A DNA stretch of 64,000 nucleotides from Phorcus lineatus (lineage: Eukaryota; Mollusca; Gastropoda; Trochida; Trochidae). The position numbers and the translations under genes were made by a program. Below the pieces are notes generated by a model. The model did no database searches. It worked only from the letters and a program-made list of their open reading frames with translations, and was not told the origin of the DNA. Where the stretch lies: assembly GCA_921293015.1 (NCBI GenBank), contig OV121086.1, positions 37,013,194 to 37,077,193 of the forward strand, written 5' to 3'. This document shows, one piece after another, positions 11,170-24,000 of the stretch. Each line of letters begins with the position of its first letter. The stretch's first letter is position 1.

Positions 11170-12900
11170 CAGAGGGAAAACCGACGCATCGATAGTTGAA
11201 TACATTGACTTTATACAAAACGTTGGTCACTTTCATTTCCCTTAGGCTTCCCTTTTATTGAACCAAAACAGGAAAATGCTGCCTTTTATTTTTTTTAAAG
11301 AGAAGTTTTATGTTTGTAAACTTTCAATAAAATTCTTTATTGAACTTGAAAAGAAAATTTGTGTTCCTAGATTCCTTTACAGTAATTGTTCCAACTGTTT
11401 GACTTATAAATGATATATTGCTTAATTTTTTATGAAAACTTTAACTTATTTATCACTTGGTTTCTGGGTTTTGATTCCTTTGGATCAAAGTTTTCAACTT
11501 GCTTAGGATGAATTGTTGCATTCAATAGATATTTATTTCAAATTTAACTTTTCCTTGCTGTCAAATTGCATATTTTGTACAAAAATAGAACATCTTATAT
11601 ATATATATCAAGCATATCTGATCATTCGTCATTGGAAATATTTCAAATAATTCATAAATCTTAAATCAGCTAGATAATAATTTTAACAACTATTTGTAGA
11701 AATGATAAATTTTGTTACCAAATTTTGTAATATTGCCAAATACTATAATATCGTTACAAAAACATTGTCCTATTCAAAAGTCCATAAAGGCAAACAAAAT
11801 TACCAGGATCCATTTTCCCTTTCAGGTTCCTTATCTTGATAACCCATAACTCATGTGAAAGTCAAACACACGACTTGGATGTTTTCAACACTGAATCACT
11901 CAATGCCATGTTGAGCCTCTATTTCCATAACATTCAGTTTGGTCCCTGACATGCAATTTGTCAAAGACATTTTGTTCATTTGATAACATGTTAGAGACTC
12001 GGGCCTCTGCCAGATGTAATTCCCTTTTGATATTCCGGCATTGATTCTGAGTCCGCTAAGAAGCCACTAATGGTTCAAGTGGATAGAATAGGATTCCTAG
12101 GTAATCAGATCACAGGTTGGCTTTTTGCATTTAATTAAAATGAAGAAATCCTTGTAAATGATTTGGCATCAAAGAGTGAAGGGCTGGATTCATGTTGTTG
12201 GTTTGTCTTTACTGTTGAAAGAGCTGCCTGTTATTTTTTGGAGAGATTTTTCTGTTTTGATCTTTGTAAGTCTTGTTTTGCTTAGAATTATACAAAAACA
12301 TATCTGAAACTATGACAGAGTTGGGTTAAATGTTTAGTTGACATGAGTGACTAAAATTTAGTTTGTGAAATATTTTGTAATGTAATTCCTTTGATCTTCT
12401 TAAACCTAGCTGTTCTCAGTTTTGATAATTATTCAGTTATCGTTTACATCTAGGTACTGCATGTGATATTAATTCAATCTCCGAAACAAGATTTTGTCTT
12501 TGAGATTAATTATTCTTGGAGATCTTCAAGATTAGTTGATTATGACAGAAACTGATTTTAGAACATTCAAAACCTTTTCTAAGATCTCTTCTTTTCTTAT
12601 TAATTATGGTTATTCTACATCAAAAGTTCAGATCATTAGGCAAAAACATTTGAAGAATAATTCAATTTCATGTAAAACCTTTTTTTGTAGAAATACCTCT
12701 TTGTGCTTGAGATTCCAAGACTTTGTTTTGTTCAAGAATAGAATTTCCTCTTTTTATTTGGAGATTGAAGCTTTGAAAATCTTTGCTGAATTAAACTGCT
12801 CTGTCGGTGCCTATTAATCACGAACCAGACCCATCCATGTGCAGTGCAGGCAACCAGAGCACATATTGATCAGAAAATATGAGTCCTCATCCCTCTAAGA
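11170..12900. other. Gene-free AT-rich stretch
   Basis: AT-rich sequence with a short (TA)n run near 11,597-11,608. The open frame at 12,536-12,817 is low-complexity (Phe, Ser, Lys) and is not credited. Confidence 0.45.
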
Positions 12901-12909
12901 CATCTTGGC

Positions 12910-13614
12910 AGACTTTCAATCAGCACTGGTCTCCAAATGGCCAGTTGTGAACATTAGAGAATGTAGCCTCTTCCGGGCAAAGACCGTGATCATACTGATA
13001 CTCTGGACAGCCTTTGGTCCATCTCCTTTCTTTTATGTTGCAATTGGCTGTAAATATTTGAATATCCAAGACCATAAGCCTATTTTAGGAATTTCCTTTT
13101 CATCTATCTTTTCAAATATGAATAGGAAATTTGAATGCTTTTGTGAAGAAGAAACTTCATCATTTATTTCGAAAGAGGACAATGAATCAGTACAGAATCA
13201 AGGAAATGATTTTTGGAATTAGTTCTACACATATAAATTCATATAACTTTAAAAAAATGAAATGTTAAAGGATAAATTTTAAGATTCAGGGTTAAAAACT
13301 ACATAAGAGCATATTATTCTTTCATTTTTTTCAACCGGCTTTACATCCACAATCACATTCATATTATGTTGGCCATTGGTGCCCACAGCAAGGTACAGGT
13401 TAAAGCATTGCCCAGTTTCGCTCAGAGCAATTGTCTGCAGGGTCTGTACCAATATTGATCCTCTGCCAGCAAACATATTCTTTACCTTGTAAGTGTCTTG
13501 GGCATGTTATCTTACCATTTGATACGTCCTCTAAACCTGCGTGTGTCAGTTATTGGATCAGGGACACTTCCTAGTGTATTGTCAAGGAAATCAATAGCCA
13601 CGTCCTCTGCCCTC
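12910..13614 (-). pseudogene. Cluster of protein-like reverse-strand frames; possible exons or a decayed host gene
   Basis: Three reverse-strand blocks read like real protein although no family is recognised. Block one, 13,614 to 13,516, reads AEDVAIDFLDNTLGS then PDPITDTRRFRGRIK. It is preceded by AG and followed by GTAAGA, a good donor, which would make a 99-base exon. Block two, open from 13,506 to 13,282, reads LQTIALSETGQCFNLYLAVG then QHNMNVIVDV, with a possible donor GTAAAG inside. Block three, from an acceptor-like ATTTACAG at 13,047 down to a stop near 12,917, reads CPEYQYDHGLCPEE and NVHNWPFGDQC. The cysteines suggest an extracellular protein. Reading phases of the obvious splice sites do not join cleanly, so a frame-broken pseudogene is as likely as a live gene. 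Chance cannot be excluded. Confidence 0.33.
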
Positions 13615-13619
13615 CTGTC

Positions 13620-14880
13620 ATCCTAGCTGCCATCTCCTTGATCAGCTCAGGCTAGATTGCCGTCATTATTAATGCCAGATGAAATCCACTTTATTGTCAA
13701 TTATTGCCGTAGGATTATATTTAGCTCAATGGTTAATTATTTGAGGTTTGTTTTTTGGTTTCAGGCCATTTGTAGGATTTGTATTAAAATGACAAGTTCA
13801 GAAGCTTAGGCAGCGTAAATGAGAGGTTGATTTTATTTGATTTTGGAATGAAATTTCATTGGTGTAAAATTTTTGAATTAAATAAGCCCAAATTTATGGC
13901 ATATATCACACATGCAATGACATCTACAACACTGTCTATATCTGACAGAAAAACCAGATACTATAAATGCTTCAATAGGTGCACATGTATATGAATCTAA
14001 GACCATGCATATATATTTCTTCCTTTGAATTTACCAAGGTTCACAAGGATCAATGAACATATTTTGGAATTTAAGGTCAGAAACTGAGTTCACCAGTGTG
14101 TATTGATTATAGTTCCCATCTTTGGGAATGACAAATCGACAAGTAGCCGGCACTTGCAATGCCCAGAGACCAAATAATTCATTGTTGGCCCTAAAAAACA
14201 TCACCTTCATAGATGAGATATCTTTTTTATATATCTATTAGAATAACAAAGTTACTCTTGGCTACAATGTATATCAACCATATTGTAATTTATACAACAA
14301 TATAGAATTTCCAAATATTAACCTGAGCCTTCATATACATATTCTTCAAATGGTCCTTTTACCAATGATAAGAAACCATTAAAGTAATTATATTATATTC
14401 ACAAATATAATCACTTGCTTGATTACTTGTTATTACAGGATAAAGTAGTTGTGTATCCGAAAATTTTCATAATCCTTCACAAGTAAAAGAATATTTTGAA
14501 CACTTCCTTTGACTAAATACCAGTTGCCACATCTCTGACACTGACAGATCAACAAGCAACCGATGCTTGTTAGCAGTATTTACATCCAGGTGTGCAGGTA
14601 ACCGATCTAGCTACCGGTATACGTGTCTTTTCTTGCATCCCCTACACTGCAAGCCTCCAGGCTAATTGATCATTTAATGTCAGGAGGGCTTTGCGAAGAA
14701 GATACTCAGTCGGAAAAGTTCTGTGATTGGTCCTAGAAGGTGGTCTGAATTTGGTATTGTGAACCATTGGCACTAATGAGGAATCGGTCTTGCAAATTTG
14801 GTTTAAAAATTTCATATGTAGAAATTTTTGTTGGGTTAACATTAATTATTGTTGTTTCAAACTGTATTACTACAAATGAA
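13620..14880. other. No gene called
   Basis: AT-rich background. The 66-codon reverse frame at 14,642-14,842 has no recognised domain and is not credited. Confidence 0.4.
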
Positions 14881-14889
14881 TACTAAACA

Positions 14890-15180
14890 AGCAGACAGAG
14901 TCAGCTATATCCCCCGCCAAAGGGAAAGGGTAGTTAAGGATACTAGTTGTGGAATATTGAACAGTGATCATGTTGTTTTTCTACAAACAACCTTTAAGAA
15001 ATCTTATGTTACATTTCCATGGAAACGGGTAAAAATAAAAATGCAGAGAAGTTGAAAACCCCAAAAGGCACATCTCCGCATGATGCCCGTTGCACATACC
15101 AAGTTTCGTTGAGCTAGGTCTCACCAATTTGCAATTATCAGGAACCATTTTGGAAATTTGGAAAAAATTACTTTTAAAAG
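14890..15180. repeat. Dispersed repeat fragment, family unknown
   Basis: Phrases such as TATATCCCCCGCCAAAGGGA, AAGGCACATCTCCGCATGAT and CCAAGTTTCGTTGAGCTAGG are characteristic of an interspersed repeat I associate with several marine invertebrate genomes. The segment is GC-richer than its flanks. Open frames here (14,849-15,217) run on both strands and are not credited. Confidence 0.4.
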
Positions 15181-15239
15181 GTTTTTGAAATGGTTGTGAT
15201 GGATTGGTTTTTGTCAAATTTTAGTAGACTATTTGGATT

Positions 15240-16265
15240 ATTTTATAAGGAAAGTGGATGTTTTATTTAAGCTTTTAACGTTTTTAGTTAATTAAAGAGA
15301 CCATAGAAAGAAAAAATCTATTTATTCTTGTGTTTTTTTGTTTATTCAAGAAATGTTAGATAGCATTGTGATACTTACATGACTCCAAGATTTTAACGCA
15401 ATCAAACAAAAAAACAAAAAACCCAGGTCGTTCTATAATGCTATCTTTCACAAAACACCTGTTCACTTTCACTTTCAACTCTGATTTTCAAACATGGAAA
15501 GGTATTTTTCCGGTCCACAAAAGCAAAACCAATAGCTTGATTCTTTTCCTTGAGGTTAATTGAGGAAACAGAATCACTTCAGTTGGTTAAAGAGGTCTTT
15601 CTTAAGCGTGACCTGGTCTCGTGGTAAAGGGCAACATTGCACCCAAATTAAGGTGGAAATGACTTCTTGATGCTATCTTTTCAGGGTCAGATCACCTATT
15701 CTCCTACAATTGTCAATACTCACTGTTAAAAGTTATGGGGTAATTTTCTTTGCAAGAGCTACAGATTCTCAACCCTTTTATGGTTATAGGGTAATTTCAA
15801 TTGCTTTTTTAGCCTGAGCTACCCTCCCTAACAGCTTTTAGAGGTTGTAAGGTGCAAGGGACAAGCAGGTGGTTGAATAGTGACGGGGTCAGGATTGAGA
15901 GTTTAAAAAAGGAAGGGGGTCAGGGATAGAGGATAAAAAAAAAAGAAGGGACAGGATGTTAGTCCTTAAGATACAGGATGTAACCTCTTTGATTGATACC
16001 AACAGGTCTGTGTTATCACAGCATGAAATAATTCATACCATTGTCAATTTGGAATAAGTCATGAATAATCTTTATTTTTCAAAGTTCCACAGGTCCTGAT
16101 TACAATAACAATAGACCTTGCTGTCATTTTGCTTAAGCAAATGTGGTTTGTGAGACCAACGGGATTATATCTTTTCTCTGTCATTTTGTTTTTCCACTAA
16201 AACTACCATGCCTCATGGAGAGGTATCCATCACCAAGATGTTGAAAGTTTTCTCTTTGTACCCAG
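15240..16265. other. No gene called; short polypurine stretch
   Basis: AT-rich sequence. A purine-rich stretch at about 15,880-15,960 (GGAAGGGGGTCAGGGATAGA followed by A-rich runs) is the only local oddity. Confidence 0.4.
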
Positions 16266-16269
16266 ATAA

Positions 16270-16540
16270 TCAATTTGGATTCGGATCAAGAGGTGCAGGG
16301 TTAGAATTCCGCCAAGGGTTGGACAACTTTCCCTTCAGTAGAGAACTGTTCTACATGCAGTAAGGTTTGGGTGCAATCCCACACAAATTTTCAATGCAGT
16401 ACCCAGTCAGTGCTCGCAGCTTTCAACCAATCCATAACCACAATAGTGTTGGAAGCTTTCTCCCTGCAATAACACTAGCGGTTGTGATATAAGTTAAATA
16501 CTCTTGAAAGCGGTGTTAACCTCAAATCACGTCACTTCAC
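16270..16540 (+). repeat. SINE-like repeat relic
   Basis: The 3' part (AGCGGTTGTGATATAAGTTA, then AATACTCTTGAAAGCGGTGT) is a tail type I associate with SINE-like repeats in mollusc genomes. Upstream GGTTAGAATTCCGCC weakly resembles a Pol III B box, but no A box is visible, so the 5' end is uncertain. Identification is from pattern memory and not from a search. Confidence 0.45.
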
Positions 16541-18680
16541 CAAAGTTAATATGATACTAGATATCGCAGTAGATAAAGAACCATAAACTCCTATATGAAT
16601 TAATATTTATCAGGTACATGACTTCTAATCACTAACTAAATTTCCTTTTCATGCTTTGTAAATAAACAACCTTTGATGTTTAAAAAAATCACTTGCAGTT
16701 TAATGTAACAACAATTTGTGTAGATATATTTTTACCATCCCATTCTAATGTATTATTTGCTTGGGAACAACATTAGAATCTTTGTAAAAACATTGCCACC
16801 CCGGCCCCACAAGTACAAAATGTGAAGATCCATAACATTTGACATCATTATTCTTCTTCATCTCAATTTCTAGAATGCCTATCAAAGACTTTTTTAAATT
16901 ACTCAAAACTATTCCTAAGAATAGTAAACAGAGTAAGATAAGTACAATCTACTCAATGTAGGTAGAAGGAATGAGTTCAAGTAAGGTATCCAGTCACATT
17001 ATACAAGCATGGTTAGCTCTCAATGCAAGCATAACCCTTACACAGACCATAAACATTGAAAAACATCTTTGTATAGAGTAATAAAATCTGACTTAATTCT
17101 TTAATGACAGGGTTACTAAAATGTAATCTATGTCCATATTCAAAATCATTTATACTAGCATTTGAAACTGTAATGTAAAATGTTTCACTATGTCTAATTC
17201 AATTATGATGTTTATGGCTTGTTAGTATGATATTATAACCAGGATGGAGATGGTTTTGTAACAATGGATGGATGATGGAAATATTTTTGACCAGAAATTG
17301 ACTGTAAAAATATCCAAAGTGAGTTGTCATCATGTAAGTTGAATATGTCAAGTACAGTCACGTATCAAAACTGAGAACAATACCTACTTATTCTTTGATC
17401 ATAGTTGATTTCAAAGTATTTCATTTAACATTGTTTTTAATAATGAGATTTCTTACACATCACTTGAGTGTTTATCAATAAAATGAAATTTGCTGAAACA
17501 TATCTCTGAAGTTTTATTGTGCAACAAGGTAAGCAAAATTTTCATATAGTGGCTATTAATTTTTTTTGACATGTCAATGTTTTTAAGAGTCGCATGTGCT
17601 GAATTGTAACACTTAGAAACAGACTGTAATGGATATGCAGTAGAGAAGCATATTTAAAAACCTTCAAGTATTTGTATCTTTTAATATTTTGTATATTATC
17701 CCACACTAAACCAAACTTTAAACACAATTGGTTTTCAAGCATTCCCAAAGCAAACATTGAACCATGTGCTGCAAAAACTAATCTTTTTTAAGTTTATGGA
17801 TGAAAGAAGCTCAACTCTAATACCTCTAATCTAGATATCTTGGAAAACACATCAAGTAAACTAGACAAACAGGCAGCTCATCACAGCCAATATCTTGAAG
17901 CAAGAAACATTTCCGCCCGTTTATAATCCTCCTCCCAGACACCTTGGGCCTCGTCAAAAGCACTTTAGTGGAGACTCAGTGTGCTGAAACTTTGCTTCAA
18001 AAGAAAGTCCAGAGTAACACAATATCCTGACATAGTATCTAGACCAAGAATCTTGTCTCAATGCTTTATCCTCATGGCTTGTTAGGGATGCATTGGCAAT
18101 ATTAGAGCTGTAATTATGACATGAGGCAGCCATTTTATGTCTGGTCATAAAGACACACAATGTGCAAAGGGTATATAGTTTGCATTATTATGCTTTTACA
18201 TGATTTGCAATATCATTGGCAATAGGGTAAAACATAAGTGTTGTCATATGTAACAAATAAGCACTGTACAAATATACCCTTTTGATTATAATAATCAGTA
18301 ATGAGATTCAGTATCAAATTCACAAGTGCAAAGTCGGATATGAATCAAAGTTGCTTTATAAAAAAAAGCTTCAAAATCAATTCAGATATAGAAATTCATC
18401 TCCTCATAGTTGAAGTAAAATATCGTCCTGATAATAGGACCGGAATTAACTTCTCTTCTGACAATTTTACCCCAGTGTGTCTCTCTGTCTAGCTAAAGAC
18501 ACATTGTCAGTATAAGGGTGAGATTATGACACCAAACAGGCAATTATGATAAAGATATCACTATGTGAAATCTATAAATGTAACACAAAGTGGCCTCATT
18601 GTTGGTAGTTAGACACATTATCTTTGGGAAAGGTTATAATCATGTCAACAGAAATTCATATCACATACTTATGTTCATAG
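16541..18680. other. Gene-free AT-rich stretch
   Basis: No coding, RNA or repeat feature can be supported. Reverse frames at 17,542-17,757 and 17,954-18,160 and the forward frame at 18,301-18,492 lack any family resemblance. Confidence 0.45.
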
Positions 18681-18684
18681 GTAC

Positions 18685-18830
18685 CTGCAATGTAGCTCAG
18701 TTGGTGGAGCTAAGGTCATCATCAAAAGAGTGGATTGGATTTCTTGACGATGTCATAATAATAATTTCTTTAAAAGATTGGAGTGGCTGGTTCCTTGCTT
18801 TGAGCTTGGCGCTTGGCTTTTAGGTTGTAA
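18685..18830 (+). repeat. tRNA-derived SINE-like relic
   Basis: TGTAGCTCAGTTGGTGGAGC at 18,691-18,710 is an almost perfect tRNA D-arm with a Pol III A box. About 40 bases later GGATTGGATTTC is a degenerate B box. No tRNA can be folded around it because acceptor and anticodon arms are absent, so a decayed tRNA-derived SINE head is the best reading. The 3' boundary is a guess. Confidence 0.4.
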
Positions 18831-19767
18831 GGATAACATATACACCAATAAAAAACTGGCATTGTACAATGGTAAGGTGGTGGGCTCTATCTTGTGTTCA
18901 AGTTACATTTCAAATGGACTAACTATTGCAGACAATAAAGGATTCATCAAAATTGTATAGTGCATATTCTGTCCCTATGTAAAAAAACTTTCAGCTTATT
19001 TGTGACTTTTCTCAATTGTCATTTTATTATAAGAGTATTAAACATAATTGCAATGTTTTACTATGAAGTTATTTGCAGTATTATTGACATATCTTGTAAG
19101 TAATTAGATAAACTTCACATCCCTGAACAAATCTCAGAAAAAATTTATAATATGAAAACATGTCATGTTATCAAGAAAATTCTTTGGATATTATACCATC
19201 TATGCTCAATTGTTGTACAATAGAAATAATTGCAATTTTTCAACATTTCTTTGAAATAGGATATAATCAGAGGTTACTTTTCCCACAAATTTTACTTTTG
19301 ACTTGCCTGAATTCTCCCTTAAAAAGTTGATCTGCCTTGTTGAGACTGTGATTTACCATTGCATTAGCTTTACTATGAGATTACTGACAGAAAATAAGAA
19401 ACTGGAAACCCTCGTAACTATCCATAGAATATAATATCAATTTCTGACATGACGCATGCTGTGCCTCTGTAAGGTTAATACACGGATGATTATGACTAAG
19501 TTCCTAAGTATAAGCATATACCTTAAAAGAGCCTAATTAGTTATTATGTAGATTACTCAAAGTCATTATATGGAGCTATGATTATGTCTATGTCACTGAG
19601 TGTCCTCATTAGAAACACCGCTGTGGATGAACTGAAGGGTTAGGATTTCCTAAGAGGATGACAGGCTGACAGGTGACGCTGACCTTGTGTCAAATCAGTA
19701 TTTTCTTTCAGAGATCATTATGAATGTTAAATAAAGAATCTTAACAAAGTGTCTTTTCTTATATTAT
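18831..19767. other. Gene-free AT-rich stretch
   Basis: Nothing supportable was seen apart from background AT-rich sequence. Confidence 0.45.
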
Positions 19768-19769
19768 TA

Positions 19770-20136
19770 CCGTATTCGACTTAATAACCGCCCACTCCCC
19801 TATAAGCGCCCACCCACCACGTTTTTGAGTGAACAATATGCGTCCTGATTTTGCGCCCACCTATCAACATTACTTACCTTGCATGCTGATTCATTGAGGA
19901 AGGTTTTTCAGTCTTGCAATAAGTCTTTTACTTCCACTAAAGTGAAGAATACAGGGTATTTCAAGACCCCCAGCCACCACCAAAATGATAAAACTTATAA
20001 AACCATATTTCAAAGACATGTGTATCGTAAGAAAACACTTTCAAGACTAAACTTGAGGACAATTTTTATCGTTTTAATTAGCGCCCCCTTTTACCAATTT
20101 TTTAAGCGCCCCGGGCGCTTATCACGTCGAATACGG
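19770..20136. mobile_element. 367-bp TA-flanked MITE, copy 1 (Tc1/mariner-type)
   Basis: The element begins CCGTATTCGAC and ends GTCGAATACGG, and it is bounded by TA on both sides (19,768-19,769 and 20,137-20,138). The terminal inverted repeats match at 21 of 24 positions. Several GCGCCC motifs sit near both ends, a layout seen where transposase-binding sites are repeated. No transposase is encoded; the 89-codon frame inside it is disrupted in the sister copy at 52,115 and is not a gene. TA duplications and element size point to a non-autonomous Tc1/mariner-superfamily element. Confidence 0.85.
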
Positions 20137-20138
20137 TA

Positions 20139-22490
20139 TGTTCACTGAGTATTAGTGTTTCCAGCAGAGCCAGTTTATAGCAATATTTATGGCAGAGGAT
20201 TATCAAGAATCTTAATAGTCAAGGGACAAACATTCAGACATGCTACCTATAAAATGCCTTCTCTGAGAGGATGTTAAAAGAAAGTGAATGGAGTTTCTAA
20301 AGTGGAAATTAATTTTGAAAAATTAAGATTTTCTGAAATGAATAAAAGATGTTCTTTATTTTTTCTGATTTGATTTTAAGGTCTAAACATGCCAGATCTG
20401 TTAAGCTTATTTCTAGTAGATTACAAATTCATCTGAGACGTTTATGATATCTTGGTTAGTTTTGAATATTTACTTTTGGACTACAAAACCATTTAGCTAT
20501 TTTTTTTCTCTTTAACCCACAATATTCTCCCGCAGTCTTCATTTATTTTTTTCACCACACCTGATTTTTAAAAACTTCACTAATGAAGCTAACTACTTTT
20601 TCTGAACATCTGTTTTTGTTGAATGATCCCGACACACGATAGTAAGTGGGTGGAAAGCTTCAGAGAGGCACATCAATGGTGTATCAAGGTGTACTAATGG
20701 TGTACTTATCTAACATGAGATATCTCCCTTGGCAGGTCTTGGTACCTGTCACGTCTCATTTCCCTCTGTGTCTGACAGGAACACATCCTTCAAAAACATG
20801 AAAGTATCTACCAGATTTGTTGAAAAACATCCATTTGCTAGTTAGGCTTACATTCTCCCATTTTCCCCTTCTTTCGATAGGCTGAACTTAATTTTGGTGT
20901 GGAAAAGAATGATTTCCATGGACAACATTGGCACCTAGCAGCGTCCACCAGATATTTTAAAAAAATCAAGTTTAGTGGTCAGGCAAATATTCTCCCACAT
21001 CCTTTCAGTCTGATGATTTGAGACTTTTAACTTTGAATATGTTTTTTTTTATTCTGAAATTTTTTATCATCACATAGCGTTGATGAAATTGGTGTGATAG
21101 TGGCAAGATTTTCTTTTTGGGTGTTAGTTTTCTTCTTCTTCAGAAATGTCTCTTTAACAAAATAACCCTTACAAAGACATGGAGTTCTTACATCGTGTTG
21201 TTGTCATGTATCTACATTTACTCCTAGTTTGGACGACAAACCACTGAAAGTTATCCAGGAATAGCCATTGCTTAAGATTCTTTTGAAGAAAACATAATTT
21301 ATAATAACTGAAGATTTTTTCTTACCCATTTCTTCTGATAGTTCCTTTGTTTAGTTATGCAGTAGTATATAGTAATAAAGAAACATGTGCCTGTTGGAAA
21401 GTAGTTTAATTCATATGTGGTTGTTGGGTCTTTTTGATTGAAATTGTGTTTGACCCGCCTTTTTCAAAACCATATAATTTATCAACTATTCAGCATTGTT
21501 TTGTTTTTTTGTGTATAGAATTTGTGTTATTTTGTCAACAATAAACAGGTGGCATCAATTTGAAAATTAATACACATTTTAGCCATGAAGACACTTACAT
21601 TACAACAGTTTGAATACATGTATATCTATTTATAGGATAATGTTTATCATAATGTTCAATTTCTGAAACCAAGCAAAGGCAAGAAATGGCCTAATTTCTG
21701 TGAATCATTCAAGTTTGAAATTGTCTAAAAGGGGTTTCCAAAAATAAATATGTTCATTCTGAATGAATTCATGCTGTACAGCCTTAAATTTATGGTAGTC
21801 ATTTCCCCCTTTTCAAAATCTTCAATCAGCTCCTTTGTGAAAGACTCATGCCCCTAAACTTTTTCTCAAATGAACTTTGTTAGGTTGTCTGTAAAAGTCT
21901 CTGACAAAACCTATGGAGAAGAAAGAAGGATGCAATATTTTGCATCATCAGTGTACTGCTTGACACCACTATCTCTTTGTGTGTATGTGTGTAGTGTGTT
22001 TGGTAGTGTATTATTCACAACCGTGGTAACCTCGTTCAACTCCCAGCAGAGAGGTGGACAATGTGAAATATTAATGCAAGGACTTGTAACTAATGCAATG
22101 AACACCTGTGAACATAAACAGATTTACACACCAATTCCTATTTCTTGTTTTCTTATTTATTCAGTTTCATTATTTTTGGATTATTTTTTGTGTGTGTGGT
22201 TTGTCAGCGGAGGAAAGATATTGGATTTGCAGTGTGATTCATTCTGGGAAAACTTTGGATAAGAATAATTATAAGGCTAGCTTTTTTTGTTCAGTTACTT
22301 TGGTTCTTGCAGGAAATGACAAATAATAAGCAGCTTATGGTGAGCGTCCATTTTCAACAATTGACTTTTTCATAATAGAATGGTCTGTATCTCTTGATAA
22401 ATGCCGATTTTTGTTGAAATGTGAATTTTTATACATTGCAAACATTTACAATTGAAAATAATGATTTAGTCATGTTGAATATCAGCAATA
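20139..22490. other. Gene-free AT-rich stretch
   Basis: Overlapping frames at 21,870-22,326 are low-complexity (Cys, Phe, Val, Leu) and open on both strands, so they are not credited. A short GTGTGT run lies near 22,190. Nothing else was seen. Confidence 0.45.
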
Positions 22491-22504
22491 AAAAGAGCAC
22501 TTGT

Positions 22505-22781
22505 GAACAAACTACTTAAGTCAATATGTACGCCATCAAACTTCGTAACAAAAGCTATACCCAAGGGCTTGCACTTAGCATTCTGTCAAACATCTATTCA
22601 AGTGTCCTTTATTGATGTCATATTCATAATTGCACATTGAAAACATATATAAAAAAGATTTAAAAATGACGGAAAACTGAACAAAGAAAGCATTCAGGAA
22701 CAAACTACCTCAGTTTAAGTCTACCTGCACTCCATCAAACTTATGTCAGAGTACAAAAGTAACCTATGTTATGGCTTGCGT
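22505..22781 (+). repeat. 193-bp duplication leading into the minisatellite
   Basis: GAACAAACTAC with following similarity (CATCAAACTT, then GGGCTTGCACTTAGCAT versus ATGGCTTGCGTCTAGCAT) occurs at 22,505 and again at 22,698, an offset of 193 bases. The second copy runs directly into the 34-bp array, and the matching part of the first copy looks like a diverged single unit. Confidence 0.55.
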
Positions 22782-24000
22782 CTAGCATATCGGCAACCCT
22801 GTATGGAGTCTGTAACTAGCATTATGTCAACCCTCTATGGACTCTGTATCTAGCATTATGTCAACCCTCTATTGAATCTGTAACTAGCATTATGTTAACC
22901 CTCTATTGAGTCTGTAAATAGCAGTATGTCAACCCTCTATGGACTCTATATCTAGCAGTATGTCAACTGTCTATTGAGTCTGTAACTAGCCTTATGTCAA
23001 CCCTCTATTGAGTCTGTAACTAGTATTATGTCAACCCTCTATGGACTCTTTATGTAGCAGTATGTCAACCCTCTATTTAGTCTGTAACTAGCCTTATGTC
23101 AACCCTCTATTGAATCTGTATCTAGCAGTATGTCAACCCTCTATTGAGTCTGTAACTAGCATTATGTCAACCCCCTATTGACTCTGTATCTAGCATTATG
23201 TCAACCCTCTATTGAGTCTGTAACTAGCATTATGTCAACCCTCTATTGACTCTGTATCTAGCATTATGTCAACCCTCTATTGAATCTGTAACTAGCAGTA
23301 TGTCAACCCTCTATTGAATCTGTAACTAGCATTATGTCAACCCTCTATGGACTCTGTATCTAGCAGTATGTCAACCCTCTATTGAGTCTGTAACTAGTAT
23401 TATGTCAACCCTCTATGGACTCTATATGTAGCAGTATGTCAACCCTCTATTGAATCTGTATCTAACATTGCGTCAACCCTCTATTGAGTCTGTAACTAGT
23501 ATTATGTCAACCCTCTATGGACTCTATATGTAGCAGTATGTCAACCCTCTATGGAATCTGTAACTGACGGTTTGTCAACCCTCTATGGAATCTGTAACTA
23601 GCAGTTTGTCAACCCTCTATTGAGTCTGTAACTAGCCTTATGTCAACCCTCTATGGACTCTGTATCTAGCAGTATGTCAACCCTCTATTGAGTCTGTAAC
23701 TAGCATTATGTCAACCCTCTATGGACTCTATATCTAGCAGTATGTTAACCCTCTATTGAGTCTGTAATTAGCATTATGTCAACCCTCTATGGACTCTATA
23801 TCTAGCAGTATGTCAACCCTCTATGGAATCTGTAACTGGCGGTTTGTCAACCCTCTCTGGAATCTGTAACTAGCAGTTTGTCAACCCTGTATGGAATCTG
23901 TATATGTAGCAGTATGTCAACCCTCTATGGACTCTGTATCTAGCAGTATGTCAACCCTCTATGGACTTTATATCTAGCATTAGGTCAACCCTTTATGGAG
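22782..24000 (+). repeat. 34-bp minisatellite, about 36 units
   Basis: The unit is CTAGCATTATG followed by TCAACCCTCTATTGAGTCTG and TAA, 34 bases, repeated head to tail over 1.22 kb. Two main variants alternate over much of the array: ATTATG with ATTGAGTCTGTAA, and AGTATG with ATGGACTCTGTAT. This gives a 68-base higher-order period. A 34-base period shifts the reading frame each unit, and TAACTAG supplies stops, so it is not coding. Edges decay into single-copy sequence at both ends. Confidence 0.95.

Noticed and set aside
19879..20148. 89-codon ORF inside the first MITE, with partial counterparts at 52,215-52,654
   Set aside because: It lies in a non-autonomous element and is frame-broken in the sister copy.
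21870..22326. ORFs of 130 and 72 codons
   Set aside because: Composition driven by TG and TTT repeats (Cys, Val, Phe). No domain or splice context.
22782..24000. CRISPR-like repeat array
   Set aside because: Units are head to tail with no unique spacers, and the genome is eukaryotic. It is a minisatellite.
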